Assembly (NCBI RefSeq): GCF_013410035.1
Contig: NZ_JACCBW010000002.1
Span: forward strand, 930,001 to 994,000
DNA: 64,000 nucleotides
From: Nocardioides cavernae
GTDB taxonomy: Bacteria > Actinomycetota > Actinomycetes > Propionibacteriales > Nocardioidaceae
Direction: 5' to 3'
In this document: positions 24,927 to 34,183 of the stretch, one piece after another
Position numbering within the stretch: the first letter of the stretch is position 1
How the letters are laid out: the number at the start of each line of letters is the position of its first letter
The notes under the pieces: model-generated
The model's input: the letters and a program-made list of their open reading frames with translations, nothing else
Database searches by the model: none
What the model was told of the DNA's origin: nothing
Made by a program: the position numbers and the translations under genes

Positions 24927-26822
24927 TCAGCCCGACGCGAGCGGTCCGAGCCGCTCCATGACGCGCTCGGAGAGGGCGACGAAGTCGGGCCGCGTCATGG
25001 TCATGTTGCGGACCGGGGTGAAGCCGAGCTGCGACACGGCGGTGCCGTCGCGGACGATCGCCATGAGGAAGGAGAAGGACTCCTCGTCGCTGAGCTCGAA
25101 CGTCAGGGCCCACACGCTCATGTCGGAGGCCTTCGTCGAGCTGTTGGCCAGCTGGGTGACCGACGTGCCGAGGTTGGCCTGCCCGCACTGGCGGATCCGG
25201 GTGCGGACCTGCTCGACGAACGTGCGGGCCTTCGCCTGCGTCATCGACCCGACCGTCTGGGTGACGCCCACGCGCGAGGCGTTCGGCGTCTCCGGGAACA
25301 CGAAGGTCCGGGTCCGCGGCTTGACGATGCCGTTGCCGAGGAAGGTGGTGCGGTCGCAGCGGGTCGCGGCGAAGTTGACGCGCGGCTTCTCCGGGTCCGT
25401 GCCGACCCACGGGCCCCGCACGGTGGCGACGGGAGGCAGGTCGACCACCGACAGCAGGCCGGGCTCGGTGCCGATCGAGAGGGGCGGCGTGGTGTTCGAG
25501 CGGGCCCGTCCGGCGCAGGCGCCCGCACCCTCGGTCCCGCAGAGCCCGTTGACCGCGGCGGCGAGCCCGGTCGACGTCGCCTTCTCCGACACGGCCCTGC
25601 CCCGGCTGCGGACGACGTTGGTGACGACGAGGTTGCCGGTGCGGGCCACGCCCACGGTGATCGTGGTCGGCACCTTGCCCCACGACCGCAGGCGGAAGGA
25701 CCGCGCCTGGTCGCCCACGCGCTTGACCGTGCTGGTGGACAGCAGCTGGGTGCGCGGGTCGATGCAGCCGGCGAACCACAGGGACGCGGTCTCGAAGCCC
25801 TGGGCCGCCTCCTGCGCCCCGGCCGACATCTCGACCACCTGCACGGCGTCGGCGGCCTCGCTGGTCACCTCGCGTCGGCGGTTCTTGCGGTTCTCGCCCG
25901 TGCCGACCTTCTCGGTGACGGTGCGGGTGGTCGACGCCTCCCACGTGCGGGCGAGCGCTGTCACCCCGGCCGGGTCCGCGAAGCGCTCGCGCTGGCAGGG
26001 GGCGAGCAGGCCGTCGCCGCCGAGGTTGTCGGTGGTCGCGGTCTCCGACCAGTCCAGGCCGGAGCCGAAGCGTGCCATCTGCTCGGTGCTGAAGAGCGCG
26101 TCCTCGCTGATGAGGGGCTCGCCGGACGCCTCGGGCTCGGGCGCGTGGACGGTCACGCCGGCCTCGGCCTTCTCCTCGCTCAGGCTGGTCGCCTCGGCGC
26201 CCGAACCGGTCGCGACGAGCGAGCCGGACGCGACCAGGGCGGCGGTGGCGACCGCGGCCCCGATGGCGGTGTGGGTACGCCGTCGCGCCGCGCCGGCGCG
26301 CCGGATCACCGTGGCGCGCGGCCACCGGATCTCGGCGAGCGGCTCGGCGAGGCCGTGGAGCAGGCGCGGGATCTCGGTCGTGGGCGCGTCGCGGTGCAGG
26401 GAGAACTGCGCGCTGGCGGTCTGGAGCTCGCGCTCGGCGTCGAGCCGGGGGAGCCCGACGGCGCGCGCCATGTCGCTGAGGGTGAGGGCGGACAGCCCGT
26501 TGAGGACGAGGAGCTCGCGCTGCCGCGCGGTCAGCTTGGACAGCGCGTCGAGGGTGCTGCGGGCCTCCGGGTCGAGGCGCTTGTCACGGTGCCAGATGCG
26601 GGCGGTGTGCCGTCGGCGCGCACGGCCGAGGGCGAGGGGGCGTACGTAGGCGTCGCGGTCGTCGAGCTGACCGACCTTGCGCCAGTGGTGCCAGGCCACG
26701 ACGAACGCGTCACGGACGGCTGCACGGGCGGCGGGCGCGTCGCCGGTCAGGGCGTAGGCCTCGTGCAGGAGTCGGGTGCGGGTCTCGACGTAGTAGGCGT
26801 CGAAGGTCTCGGGGCTCCTCAT
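24927..26822 (-). CDS. Sigma-70-like N-terminus fused to transmembrane segment and extracellular domain
   Basis: The 631-residue protein starts MRSPETFDAYYVETRTRLLH. Residues 10-75 resemble a degenerate ECF sigma region 2 (AAVRDAFVVAWHHWRKV) and 88-142 resemble region 4 (LDALSKLTARQRELLVLNGL, then ALTLSDMARAVGLPRLDAER). A membrane segment follows near 185-205 (AIGAAVATAALVASGSLVAT), then about 425 extracellular residues with Cys-containing segments (LLAPCQRERFADP, WFAGCIDPRT, CGTEGAGACAG, AATRCDRTT). A sigma-like module attached to a membrane sensor is unusual. It may be a membrane-held DNA- or polymerase-binding sensor. The start is supported by a TACCGT hexamer 9 bases upstream. Confidence 0.78.
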   Translation of the reverse strand: MRSPETFDAYYVETRTRLLHEAYALTGDAPAARAAVRDAFVVAWHHWRKVGQLDDRDAYVRPLALGRARRRHTARIWHRDKRLDPEARSTLDALSKLTARQRELLVLNGLSALTLSDMARAVGLPRLDAERELQTASAQFSLHRDAPTTEIPRLLHGLAEPLAEIRWPRATVIRRAGAARRRTHTAIGAAVATAALVASGSLVATGSGAEATSLSEEKAEAGVTVHAPEPEASGEPLISEDALFSTEQMARFGSGLDWSETATTDNLGGDGLLAPCQRERFADPAGVTALARTWEASTTRTVTEKVGTGENRKNRRREVTSEAADAVQVVEMSAGAQEAAQGFETASLWFAGCIDPRTQLLSTSTVKRVGDQARSFRLRSWGKVPTTITVGVARTGNLVVTNVVRSRGRAVSEKATSTGLAAAVNGLCGTEGAGACAGRARSNTTPPLSIGTEPGLLSVVDLPPVATVRGPWVGTDPEKPRVNFAATRCDRTTFLGNGIVKPRTRTFVFPETPNASRVGVTQTVGSMTQAKARTFVEQVRTRIRQCGQANLGTSVTQLANSSTKASDMSVWALTFELSDEESFSFLMAIVRDGTAVSQLGFTPVRNMTMTRPDFVALSERVMERLGPLASG

Positions 26823-26831
26823 GACCGCTCC

Positions 26832-26837
26832 ACGGTA
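26832..26837 (-). promoter_or_regulatory. Putative -10 hexamer (TACCGT) of the sigma-like fusion gene
   Basis: On the minus strand it ends 9 bases before the ATG at 26822. Confidence 0.35.
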
Positions 26838-26922
26838 CGGGAGCAGCCAACCGGGCGCACATCCTCCGGGGGCGGCGTGGGAACGCCATCCGGTGGTGCA
26901 CGCGGGTGATGATGGCCGGGCC

Positions 26923-28209
26923 ATGACGTCGCTCCTCACCCGACCCGACCGGTCCCGCCACGGCGCCGGGGTGGTCGACCCTGCCCGGCAGCGCCCGCTG
27001 GTCCTGATCGCCACCCTCGGCGGCGTCCTCGCGGCGCTCGGCCCGCTGGTGGTGCTGCTCGCGATCGGCGTCATCGGCTGGTTCGTCACCGACGCCGGGG
27101 TCCACGGGGCCCCCCGCGACGGCATGCGCGTCGGCGCGCTCGCCTGGCTCGCCGGGCACGGCTCGGGCGTCACGGTGCTGGGCACCCGCGTCACGATCGT
27201 CCCGCTGGGCCTCACCGCGATCGCCGCCTGGTCGATGTGGCGCCTCGGTCACCGCGTGGGCGACTCCGTCTCCGGCCACGGCCCCGACGCGGACCGCATC
27301 TCCGACGGCGAGCGCGACCTCACCGTGCCGCTGTCGATCAGCCTCTTCCTCGCCGGGTACGCCGTGGTGGCGGTCGTGGTCGCCACGCTGGCCGCCGGCA
27401 CCACCGCCGACCCGTCGGTGCCCCGGGTCCTCGGCTGGACCCTGCTCCTGACGGCGTTCGTCGCCGCCCCCGCCATCGCGACCGGGTCCGGTCGCGCGGC
27501 CATCTGGGCCGCCTTCGTGCCCGCCACCGTCCGCGCGGGTGCCGCCGTCGCGGGCGCCGTGCTGTCGCGGCTGCTCGTGGTGTCGGCCCTCGTCTTCCTC
27601 GTGGCCCTCGCGCTGTCGTTCGACGACGCGGCCACGATGACCTCGCGCCTGCACCCGAGCCCGGGTGAGGCCGGGCTCTACGCCCTGGTCAACACCGCCT
27701 TCGTCCCCAACGCCGCTCTCTTCGCCGGCTCCTGGCTGCTCGGCCCCGGCTTCGCCGTCGGTGGCGCGACCCTCGTCTCGCCCGGTGCCGTGGTGCTCGG
27801 GCCGCTCCCGGTCGTGCCCCTGCTCGCCGCGCTCCCCGACGCGGGCACCCCCGCCGGGTGGGTCGGCGCCTCGGCGGTGCTCGCGCCGCTGGTCGCCGCC
27901 GTCGCGGCCTTCCGCACGCTCCGCGGCCGGCTGCTGACGTGGGACCAGGTCGCACTGGCCGGGTGCGGCGGCGGCCTCGTGGCCGGGTTCGGCTTCGCCG
28001 TGCTCGCCTCCCTGTCCGGCGGCGCCGCAGGGCCGGGACGGATGCGCTTCGTCGGCCCCTTCACGCGCGACGTGCTGGTGCACGCGACGACGGCCTGCGG
28101 GATCGGGGCCCTGCTCGGCGCCTCCGTGCTCGCGCTCCTGCTCTGGCGGTCCGCGCGCTCGCACCGTGCGGACGAGCCGGAGACCATCGACCCCACCCCC
28201 GCGGACTGA
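26923..28209 (+). CDS. perM: DUF6350 / PerM-like polytopic membrane protein
   Basis: The 428-residue protein has about ten membrane helices and begins MTSLLTRPDRSRHGAGVVDP. Position just upstream of purN-purH matches Mycobacterium tuberculosis perM (Rv0955-Rv0956-Rv0957), a protein linked to cell division under stress. Hydrophobic profile and gene order support the DUF6350/PerM call; sequence similarity itself could not be tested. Divergent from the sigma-like fusion gene. Confidence 0.78.
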   Translation: MTSLLTRPDRSRHGAGVVDPARQRPLVLIATLGGVLAALGPLVVLLAIGVIGWFVTDAGVHGAPRDGMRVGALAWLAGHGSGVTVLGTRVTIVPLGLTAIAAWSMWRLGHRVGDSVSGHGPDADRISDGERDLTVPLSISLFLAGYAVVAVVVATLAAGTTADPSVPRVLGWTLLLTAFVAAPAIATGSGRAAIWAAFVPATVRAGAAVAGAVLSRLLVVSALVFLVALALSFDDAATMTSRLHPSPGEAGLYALVNTAFVPNAALFAGSWLLGPGFAVGGATLVSPGAVVLGPLPVVPLLAALPDAGTPAGWVGASAVLAPLVAAVAAFRTLRGRLLTWDQVALAGCGGGLVAGFGFAVLASLSGGAAGPGRMRFVGPFTRDVLVHATTACGIGALLGASVLALLLWRSARSHRADEPETIDPTPAD

Positions 28210-28211
28210 GC

Positions 28212-29408
28212 GTGGGGGCTGGTCACAGCCACGGCGAGCGCCCCTCCCTCGGGCCCGCACCGCGGCACCTCCGCCTGCTCATGGCCGCGCTCGTCGGCCC
28301 CCTCGTGCTGGCGACCGTCGTCGGTCTCGTCCTGCTGTGGCCGGACGGCGACCTCGAGATCACCGGTCCCGGCGTCGACGTCGAGCGCGGCACGGCCCGC
28401 GTCCAGGCGGTCGTGCCGTGTGCCGACGAGGTGGCCGTCGAGGGCTGCCAGGCCGCCGAGGTCGAGCTGCTCAGCGGTCCGGGTGCACCGGGCGAGGCCC
28501 TCGCCCTGCTGCCCTACGGGGACCAGGCGCCCGACGTGGTCGCCGGCGACCGGATCATCGTCTCCTTCACCGAGCAGGGGCGGGAGGGCGAGCAGTACGC
28601 CTTCCAGGACTTCGACCGCGGCCCGCCGCTGCTCACGCTGACGATCCTCTTCGCCGTCGGCGTCCTCGCGCTCTCGCGGTGGCGCGGGATCGGCGCGCTG
28701 GCGAGCCTGGCGTACTCCCTCGTCCTGATCGCGGTCTTCACCCTCCCCGCGATCATGGCGGGCTCCTCCCCGCTCGCCGTCGCGGTGGTCACGGCAGCCG
28801 CCATCATGCTGGTGACGCTGTACCTCTCCCACGGCCTCGACATGCGGACCACGGTCGCGATGCTCGGGACCCTCGTCTCGCTGGTGGTGATCGGCAGCAT
28901 CGGCTGGGTGTTCACCCGCGTCGGACACTTCACCGGCCTCGTCGACGAGGGCAGCCAGTACATCTCCGGCATCGCCGCGCAGGTCGACCTCCGCGGCCTC
29001 CTCCTCGCCGGCCTCGTCATCGGCGCCCTCGGCGTGCTCGACGACGTCACCGTGACCCAGACCTGGGCGGTGTGGGAGCTGGCCGACGTCGACCCCGACG
29101 CGAGCACCCGCTCCCTCTTCGTCCGCGCGATGCGCATCGGCCGCTCGCACGTCGCCTCGACGGTCAACACCCTCGTCCTGGCGTACGTCGGCGCGACGCT
29201 GCCGCTCATGCTGGTGTTCTCGGCGCTCTCGCTGCCGTTCGGCATCGCGGTGAGCCAGGAGATCGTCGCGCAGGAGGTCGTCCGCGGCCTCGTCGGCGGT
29301 CTCGGGATCATCGCCGCGGTGCCGGTCACCACCGCGATCGCGGCGCTCGTCGCCGGCCGTCTCGTCAGGGACCGGGCAGCGGGTGGGGGACCGTCCCACC
29401 GCGCCTAG
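28212..29408 (+). CDS. YibE/F-like integral membrane protein
   Basis: The 398-residue protein has an N-terminal membrane segment (about 25-45), an extracytoplasmic beta-rich domain (PGVDVERGTARVQAVVP to GDRIIVSFTEQG, about 55-130), then six or more helices. Conserved YibE/F motifs include TLYLSHGLDMRTTVAMLGTL, GALGVLDDVTVTQTWAVWEL and AMRIGRSHVASTVNTLVLAY. Function is unknown. GTG 28212 follows the perM stop by 2 bp, so the two are probably coupled. Confidence 0.85.
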   Translation: MGAGHSHGERPSLGPAPRHLRLLMAALVGPLVLATVVGLVLLWPDGDLEITGPGVDVERGTARVQAVVPCADEVAVEGCQAAEVELLSGPGAPGEALALLPYGDQAPDVVAGDRIIVSFTEQGREGEQYAFQDFDRGPPLLTLTILFAVGVLALSRWRGIGALASLAYSLVLIAVFTLPAIMAGSSPLAVAVVTAAAIMLVTLYLSHGLDMRTTVAMLGTLVSLVVIGSIGWVFTRVGHFTGLVDEGSQYISGIAAQVDLRGLLLAGLVIGALGVLDDVTVTQTWAVWELADVDPDASTRSLFVRAMRIGRSHVASTVNTLVLAYVGATLPLMLVFSALSLPFGIAVSQEIVAQEVVRGLVGGLGIIAAVPVTTAIAALVAGRLVRDRAAGGGPSHRA

Positions 29409-29411
29409 ACT
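29406..29411 (+). promoter_or_regulatory. Putative -10 hexamer (TAGACT) of purN
   Basis: Spans the stop codon of the YibE/F gene and ends 7 bases before the purN GTG, giving a leaderless transcript. Confidence 0.45.
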
Positions 29412-29418
29412 TCCGCGC

Positions 29419-30036
29419 GTGAGCCAGCCCGCCCGCCTCGTCGTCCTCGTCTCGGGGTCCGGCACCAACCTCCAGGCCCTGCTCGACGCGACCGCCGACC
29501 CGGCGTACGGCGCGCGGATCGTCGCGGTCGGCGCGGACCGCGAGGACATCGAGGGCCTGGCGCGGGCGGAGCGGGCCGGGGTCCCGACCTTCGTGCGCCG
29601 GGTGTCGGACTTCGAGACCCGCGAGGGCTGGGACGCGGCGCTGACGACGGTCGTCGACCGCTTCGAGCCGGACGTGGTGGTCTCGGCCGGCTTCATGAAG
29701 CTGCTGTCGCAGGAGTTCCTCGACCGCCACCTCACCCTCAACACCCACCCGGCGCTGTGCCCGGCCTTCCCCGGCATGCACGGGCCGCGCGACGCGCTCG
29801 AGCACGGCGTGAAGGTCACCGGCGCCACGCTGTTCGTCGTCGACGCGGGCGTCGACACGGGGCCGATCGTGGCGCAGGTGCCGGTGCCGGTCGAGGAGGA
29901 CGACGACGTGGCGTCGCTGCACGAGCGGATCAAGACCGCCGAGCGCGCCATGCTCGTCGACGCCGTCGGCCGGATCGCCCGCGAGGGCATCTCGGTCGAG
30001 GGCCGCCGGGTTCGCATCGGGGCCGTCGCCCGGTAG
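29419..30036 (+). CDS. purN: Phosphoribosylglycinamide formyltransferase
   Basis: The 205-residue protein starts VSQPARLVVLVSGSGTNLQA, with the GAR-binding loop SGSGTNLQALLDA. The catalytic Asn-His-Asp triad regions are LNTHPALCPAFPGMHG and VDAGVDTGPIVAQ. It transfers a formyl group from 10-formyl-THF to GAR in the third step of IMP synthesis. The GTG at 29419 directly precedes the conserved N-terminus and follows a TAGACT hexamer by 7 bases. purH lies 102 bp downstream behind a ZTP riboswitch. Confidence 0.95.
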   Translation: MSQPARLVVLVSGSGTNLQALLDATADPAYGARIVAVGADREDIEGLARAERAGVPTFVRRVSDFETREGWDAALTTVVDRFEPDVVVSAGFMKLLSQEFLDRHLTLNTHPALCPAFPGMHGPRDALEHGVKVTGATLFVVDAGVDTGPIVAQVPVPVEEDDDVASLHERIKTAERAMLVDAVGRIAREGISVEGRRVRIGAVAR

Positions 30037-30041
30037 ATTGC

Positions 30042-30112
30042 GACCACACGACTGGCGCAGGTGGGCCACCACCGGGGAGTGACGCGCGGGAGCATCGAAC
30101 GCCTGGGTGCCC
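30042..30112 (+). ncRNA. ZTP (pfl motif) riboswitch upstream of purH
   Basis: The purN-purH gap carries the pfl signature: CGACTGGCG (about 30049-30057), a variable stem, CCACCGGGGAG (about 30068-30079), and the 3' conserved CGCCTGGGT (30100-30108). These are the invariant parts of the aptamer that senses ZTP/ZMP, the alarmone of low 10-formyl-THF. Actinobacterial purH is a known target of this class. When bound, it should raise purH expression so AICAR is formylated. Confidence 0.88.
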
Positions 30113-30113
30113 C

Positions 30114-30136
30114 GACTCGAACGTCCACGAGGAGTC
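30114..30136 (+). promoter_or_regulatory. Anti-Shine-Dalgarno hairpin after the ZTP aptamer
   Basis: GACTC (30114-30118) can pair with GAGTC (30132-30136), which overlaps the GAGGAG ribosome site of purH (start 30139). This fits an expression platform acting on translation initiation. Pairing is seen in sequence; the switching is inferred. Confidence 0.5.
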
Positions 30137-30138
30137 AC

Positions 30139-31719
30139 GTGTCCACCTTCACCGCAGAGCACCGCATCCCGGTCCGCCGCGCCCTGGTCTCCGTCTACGA
30201 CAAGGCCGGTCTCGACGACCTGGTCCGCGGCCTCCACGACGCCGGCGTCGAGCTCGTCTCGACCGGCGGCTCGGCCGCCCTCATCGAGTCGCTCGGGCTC
30301 CCGGTCACCAAGGTCGAGGACCTCACCGGCTTCCCGGAGTGCCTCGACGGCCGGGTGAAGACCCTGCACCCCCGCGTGCACGCAGGGATCCTCGCCGACC
30401 GCCGCCTCGACTCCCACGTCGCGCAGCTCGAGGAGCTCGGGGTAGAGCCGTTCGACCTCGTCGTCAGCAACCTCTACCCGTTCACCCAGACGGTCGCCTC
30501 CGGGGCGAGCCCCGACGAGTGCGTGGAGCAGATCGACATCGGCGGCCCCTCGATGGTCCGCGCCGCAGCGAAGAACCACCCGAGCGTCGCGATCGTGACC
30601 TCGCCCGCGGCGTACGACGCGGTGCTCGCCGCGGTCGCCGCCGGCGGCTTCACCCTGGCCGAGCGCCAGCGCCTCGCCGCCGAGGCGTTCGTCCACACCG
30701 CGACGTACGACGTGCACGTCGCGTCGTGGATGGGCAACGTCCTCACCGACACCAGCGAGGGCTCCGGCTTCCCGGCGTGGATGGGTGCGACGTGGAGCAA
30801 GGAGACGGTGCTGCGCTACGGCGAGAACCCGCACCAGTCCGCCGCGCTCTACAGCAACGGCTTCCTCCCCGGCGGTCCCGGCCTCGCCCAGGCGACGCAG
30901 CACCACGGCAAGGAGATGTCCTACAACAACTACGTCGACGCGGACGCGGCCCGTCGTGCGGCGTACGACTTCGACGAGCCGGCCGTGGCGATCATCAAGC
31001 ACGCCAACCCGTGCGGCATCGCCGTCGCGGCCGACGTGGCGGAGGCCCACCGCAAGGCGCACGCGTGCGACCCGGTGAGCGCCTTCGGCGGCGTCATCGC
31101 GACCAACGTGCCGGTGTCGGTGGCGATGGCCGAGCAGGTGGCGGAGATCTTCACCGAGGTCATCGTCGCGCCCGGCTACGAGGACGGGGCGATCGAGGCG
31201 CTGCAGGCGAAGAAGAACATCCGCGTCCTCGAGTGCCCGCCCCTCGCCCGCGGCGGGGGCGAGAGCCGTGCGATCTCCGGCGGGCTCCTGCTGCAGGACC
31301 GCGACGTGATCGACGCCGAGGGCGACGACCCGTCCGCCTGGACCCTCGCGACGGGCGAGGCCGCCTCGCCGGAGGTCCTGGCCGACCTCGCCTTCGCGTG
31401 GCGCGCGTGCCGCGCCGTGAAGTCGAACGCCATCCTGCTCGCGGCCGGCGGCGCGTCCGTCGGCGTCGGGATGGGGCAGGTCAACCGCGTGGACTCCTGC
31501 CGGCTCGCGGTCGAGCGGGCGGGGGAGCGGGTGACGTCGGCGGTCGCCGCGTCGGACGCCTTCTTCCCGTTCGCCGACGGCCCGCAGATCCTCATCGACG
31601 CCGGCGTGCGGGCGATCGTCCAGCCGGGCGGCTCCGTGCGCGACGCCGAGGTCGTCGAGGCGTGCGAGAAGGCCGGCGTGACGATGTACCTCACCGGCAC
31701 CCGGCACTTCTTCCACTAG
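30139..31719 (+). CDS. purH: Bifunctional AICAR formyltransferase / IMP cyclohydrolase
   Basis: The 526-residue protein starts [20 protein letters not shown]. The N-terminal IMP cyclohydrolase (MGS-like, about 15-200) has [16 protein letters not shown] and [16 protein letters not shown]. The C-terminal AICAR transformylase domain has [27 protein letters not shown] and [13 protein letters not shown]. It performs the last two steps of IMP synthesis, using 10-formyl-THF. Start GTG 30139 follows GAGGAG by 5 bases and lies behind a ZTP riboswitch. Confidence 0.96.
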   Translation: MSTFTAEHRIPVRRALVSVYDKAGLDDLVRGLHDAGVELVSTGGSAALIESLGLPVTKVEDLTGFPECLDGRVKTLHPRVHAGILADRRLDSHVAQLEELGVEPFDLVVSNLYPFTQTVASGASPDECVEQIDIGGPSMVRAAAKNHPSVAIVTSPAAYDAVLAAVAAGGFTLAERQRLAAEAFVHTATYDVHVASWMGNVLTDTSEGSGFPAWMGATWSKETVLRYGENPHQSAALYSNGFLPGGPGLAQATQHHGKEMSYNNYVDADAARRAAYDFDEPAVAIIKHANPCGIAVAADVAEAHRKAHACDPVSAFGGVIATNVPVSVAMAEQVAEIFTEVIVAPGYEDGAIEALQAKKNIRVLECPPLARGGGESRAISGGLLLQDRDVIDAEGDDPSAWTLATGEAASPEVLADLAFAWRACRAVKSNAILLAAGGASVGVGMGQVNRVDSCRLAVERAGERVTSAVAASDAFFPFADGPQILIDAGVRAIVQPGGSVRDAEVVEACEKAGVTMYLTGTRHFFH

Positions 31720-31757
31720 GAGGCGCGCAGCGGCTCCGCGCGTGGAAGGGGCCGCGG

Positions 31758-31774
31758 CCGGGGAGCCTCCCCGG
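31758..31774 (+). terminator. GC hairpin after purH
   Basis: CCGGGGA, loop GCC, TCCCCGG forms a 7-bp perfect stem 39 bp after the purH stop. There is no U-run, so it may be only a weak terminator or processing site. A second stem (about 31779-31798) lies next to the folD -10 element. Confidence 0.35.
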
Positions 31775-31800
31775 GACAGGGAAGCACCCGCGTGCTCCCC

Positions 31801-31806
31801 TACACT
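31801..31806 (+). promoter_or_regulatory. Putative -10 hexamer (TACACT) of folD
   Basis: Ends 7 bases before the folD GTG at 31814; this is the closest match to consensus among the leaderless starts here. Confidence 0.5.
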
Positions 31807-31813
31807 CGCTGGC

Positions 31814-32662
31814 GTGACGGCACAGACCCTCGACGGCGCAGCCACCCTCGAGACCATCAAGGCAGAGCTCGCCCAACGCGTCGCCGCCCTCAAGGACCAG
31901 GGGATCACCCCCGGCCTCGGCACGGTGCTGGTGGGCGACGACCCCGGCTCGCACTGGTACGTCGGGGCGAAGCACAAGGACTGCGCGGAGATCGGCATCA
32001 CCTCGATCCGGCGCGACCTCCCGGCGACGGCCACCCAGGCCGAGGCCGAGGCCGTCATCGACGAGCTCAACGCCGACTCCGCCTGCACCGGCTTCATCGT
32101 CCAGCAGCCCACCGGCCTCGACGAGTTCGCGCTGCTCTCGCGGGTCGACCCGGACAAGGACGTCGACGGTCTCCACCCGACCAACCTCGGCAAGCTGGTG
32201 CTGGGCGAGTCCGGGCCGCTGCCGTGCACGCCGGTGGGCTCGATCGAGCTGCTGCGCCGCCACGGTGTCGAGATCGCCGGGGCCGAGGTCGTCGTGGTCG
32301 GGCGCGGCATCACCGTCGGTCGCCCGCTCGGACTGCTGCTCACGCGCCGCTCGGAGAACGCCACCGTCACGCTCTGCCACACCGGCACCCGCGACCTCGC
32401 CTCGCACGTGCGCCAGGCCGACGTCGTCGTCGCGGCCGCCGGCGTGCCCGGCATCATCACCGCCGACATGGTCAAGCCCGGTGCCGCCGTCCTCGACGTC
32501 GGCGTCTCCCGCGTCGACGGCAAGGTCACCGGCGACGTCGCCCCCGACGTGTGGGACGTCGCGGGCTGGGTCTCGCCGAACCCGAAGGGCGTCGGTCCGA
32601 TGACCCGCGCGATGCTGCTGACCAACATCGTGGAGATCGCCGAGAAGTCCGCCCGGGCCTGA
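31814..32662 (+). CDS. folD: Methylenetetrahydrofolate dehydrogenase / methenyl-THF cyclohydrolase
   Basis: The 282-residue protein starts [20 protein letters not shown] and carries FolD motifs: [17 protein letters not shown] with the usual Tyr-x3-Lys, [31 protein letters not shown] and [19 protein letters not shown]. It interconverts 5,10-methylene-THF and 10-formyl-THF with NADP, supplying formyl groups to PurN and PurH encoded just upstream. Start chosen from the conserved N-terminus and the TACACT hexamer. A DUF3017 gene follows after 1 bp. Confidence 0.95.
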   Translation: MTAQTLDGAATLETIKAELAQRVAALKDQGITPGLGTVLVGDDPGSHWYVGAKHKDCAEIGITSIRRDLPATATQAEAEAVIDELNADSACTGFIVQQPTGLDEFALLSRVDPDKDVDGLHPTNLGKLVLGESGPLPCTPVGSIELLRRHGVEIAGAEVVVVGRGITVGRPLGLLLTRRSENATVTLCHTGTRDLASHVRQADVVVAAAGVPGIITADMVKPGAAVLDVGVSRVDGKVTGDVAPDVWDVAGWVSPNPKGVGPMTRAMLLTNIVEIAEKSARA

Positions 32663-32663
32663 G

Positions 32664-33038
32664 ATGACCGACCCCGAGCGCGTCGACCGCTCAGACGACA
32701 TCGCGCCGCCCGAGTCCGTGCCGCCCGTGTCGGCGGAGCCCTACGACCCCGACGAGCCGCGCCGCTACCCCTCGACCATCGGGGGAGCGTTCTACCTGCT
32801 CGTGCTCGGCGTCGTCGCGGTCTCGATGGTCCTGGTCGTGCTGGGCGAGTGGCGCACCGGCATCCGGCTGATGGGCGGCTCGCTGCTGTTCGCTGCGCTC
32901 GTACGGCTGGTGCTGCGCAGCCGTGACGCCGGGATGCTCGCCGTGCGGCACAAGGTGCTCGACGCGCTGGTGCTCCTCGTGCTGGGCGGATCGCTGATCT
33001 TCCTGGCCGGATCGATCCCGGACCAGCCCGGGTTCTGA
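32664..33038 (+). CDS. DUF3017 membrane protein
   Basis: The 124-residue protein has an acidic Pro-rich N-terminus (about 1-35) and three membrane helices: one near 40-58 ([20 protein letters not shown]), one near 67-84, and one near 98-118. DUF3017 proteins typically follow folD in actinobacteria, as here, 1 bp after its stop. Function unknown. Confidence 0.82.
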   Translation: MTDPERVDRSDDIAPPESVPPVSAEPYDPDEPRRYPSTIGGAFYLLVLGVVAVSMVLVVLGEWRTGIRLMGGSLLFAALVRLVLRSRDAGMLAVRHKVLDALVLLVLGGSLIFLAGSIPDQPGF

Positions 33039-33044
33039 CAGCAC

Positions 33045-33078
33045 GAGAGGCCGGAGCCCCTGGGGGCTCCGGCCTCTC
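33045..33078. terminator. Bidirectional terminator between DUF3017 and mdh genes
   Basis: A perfect 16-bp stem (GAGAGGCCGGAGCCCC at 33045-33060, complement at 33063-33078) with a 2-base apex lies between two convergent stop codons (33038 and 33109). Placement and strength mark a two-way terminator. Confidence 0.85.
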
Positions 33079-33108
33079 GTCAGCCGCGAGGTCTCGACGC
33101 GGCCTGGA

Positions 33109-34095
33109 TCAGATCAGGCCGAGCTCCGTGACGGCCTTGCGCTCGTCGTCCAGCTCGGCGGTCGAGGCGTCGATCCGCGCGCGCGAGAAGTCGTCGATCT
33201 CGAGGCCCTCGACGATCGACCAGTCGCCGTCGGACGTGGTGACCGGGAACGAGGAGATCAGGCCCTCGGGGACGCCGTACTCGCCGCTCGAGACGACGGC
33301 CATCGAGACCCAGTCGTCGGCCGGCGAGCCGAACAGCCAGTCGCGGGCGGCGTCGATCGTCGCGGACGCGGCGGAGGCGGCCGACGACGAGCCGCGCGCG
33401 TCGATGATCGCGGCGCCACGCTTGGCGACGGTCGGGATGAAGTCGTTCTCCAGCCAGGCCCGGTCGCCGACGGCCTCGGCCGCGTTCTGGCCCTTGACCT
33501 CGGCGTGGAAGAGGTCGGGGTACTGGGTGGCCGAGTGGTTGCCCCAGATCGTCATCTTCTTGATGTCGGTGACGGCCGCGCCGGTCCTGGCCGCGAGCTG
33601 CGAGATCGCGCGGTTGTGGTCGAGACGCGTCAGCGCGGAGAAGCGCTCGCGCGGGATGTCGGGGGCGTTGCTCATCGCGATGAGCGCGTTGGTGTTGGCC
33701 GGGTTGCCCGTGACCCCGATGCGCACGTCGTCGGCGGCGACCGCGTTGAGCGCCTTGCCCTGCGCGGTGAAGATCGCGCCGTTGGCCGACAGCAGGTCGC
33801 CGCGCTCCATACCCGGGCCGCGCGGACGCGCGCCGACGAGCAGGGCGAGGTTGACGCCGTCGAAGATCTTCTCGGCGTCCGCGCCGATCTCGACACCGGC
33901 GAGGTTCGGGAACGCGCAGTCGTCGAGCTCCATCACGACGCCCTCGAGCGCCTTGAGGGCGGGCTCGATCTCGAGCAGTCGCAGCTCGATCGGGCGGTCC
34001 GCGGCGAGCGCGCCGCTCGCGAGGCGGAAGAGCAGGCTGTAGCCGATCTGACCGGCGGCGCCGGTGACGGCCACCTTGAGGGGTGCGGAGGTCAC
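33109..34095 (-). CDS. mdh: Malate dehydrogenase
   Basis: The 328-residue protein starts [20 protein letters not shown] with the NAD-binding [13 protein letters not shown]. Substrate-binding arginines lie in [15 protein letters not shown], the catalytic Asp/His pair in [10 protein letters not shown] and [12 protein letters not shown]. It oxidises malate to oxaloacetate with NAD. GTG 34095 has a GAGGAG ribosome site. It is monocistronic, ending at the shared terminator with DUF3017. Confidence 0.96.
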   Translation of the reverse strand: MTSAPLKVAVTGAAGQIGYSLLFRLASGALAADRPIELRLLEIEPALKALEGVVMELDDCAFPNLAGVEIGADAEKIFDGVNLALLVGARPRGPGMERGDLLSANGAIFTAQGKALNAVAADDVRIGVTGNPANTNALIAMSNAPDIPRERFSALTRLDHNRAISQLAARTGAAVTDIKKMTIWGNHSATQYPDLFHAEVKGQNAAEAVGDRAWLENDFIPTVAKRGAAIIDARGSSSAASAASATIDAARDWLFGSPADDWVSMAVVSSGEYGVPEGLISSFPVTTSDGDWSIVEGLEIDDFSRARIDASTAELDDERKAVTELGLI

Positions 34096-34183
34096 GGTGG
34101 GTACTCCTCGTGAGGGTGGTCCAGGGCTGGTCGGGTTGTCCCGCTGACGCTAGCAGCGGGTGCCGGCTGTCATGCTGGCACCC

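Noticed and set aside
31720..31813. Tetrahydrofolate riboswitch upstream of folD
   Set aside because: The gap shows only simple GC hairpins; the conserved THF aptamer segments are absent and the folD message appears to be leaderless.
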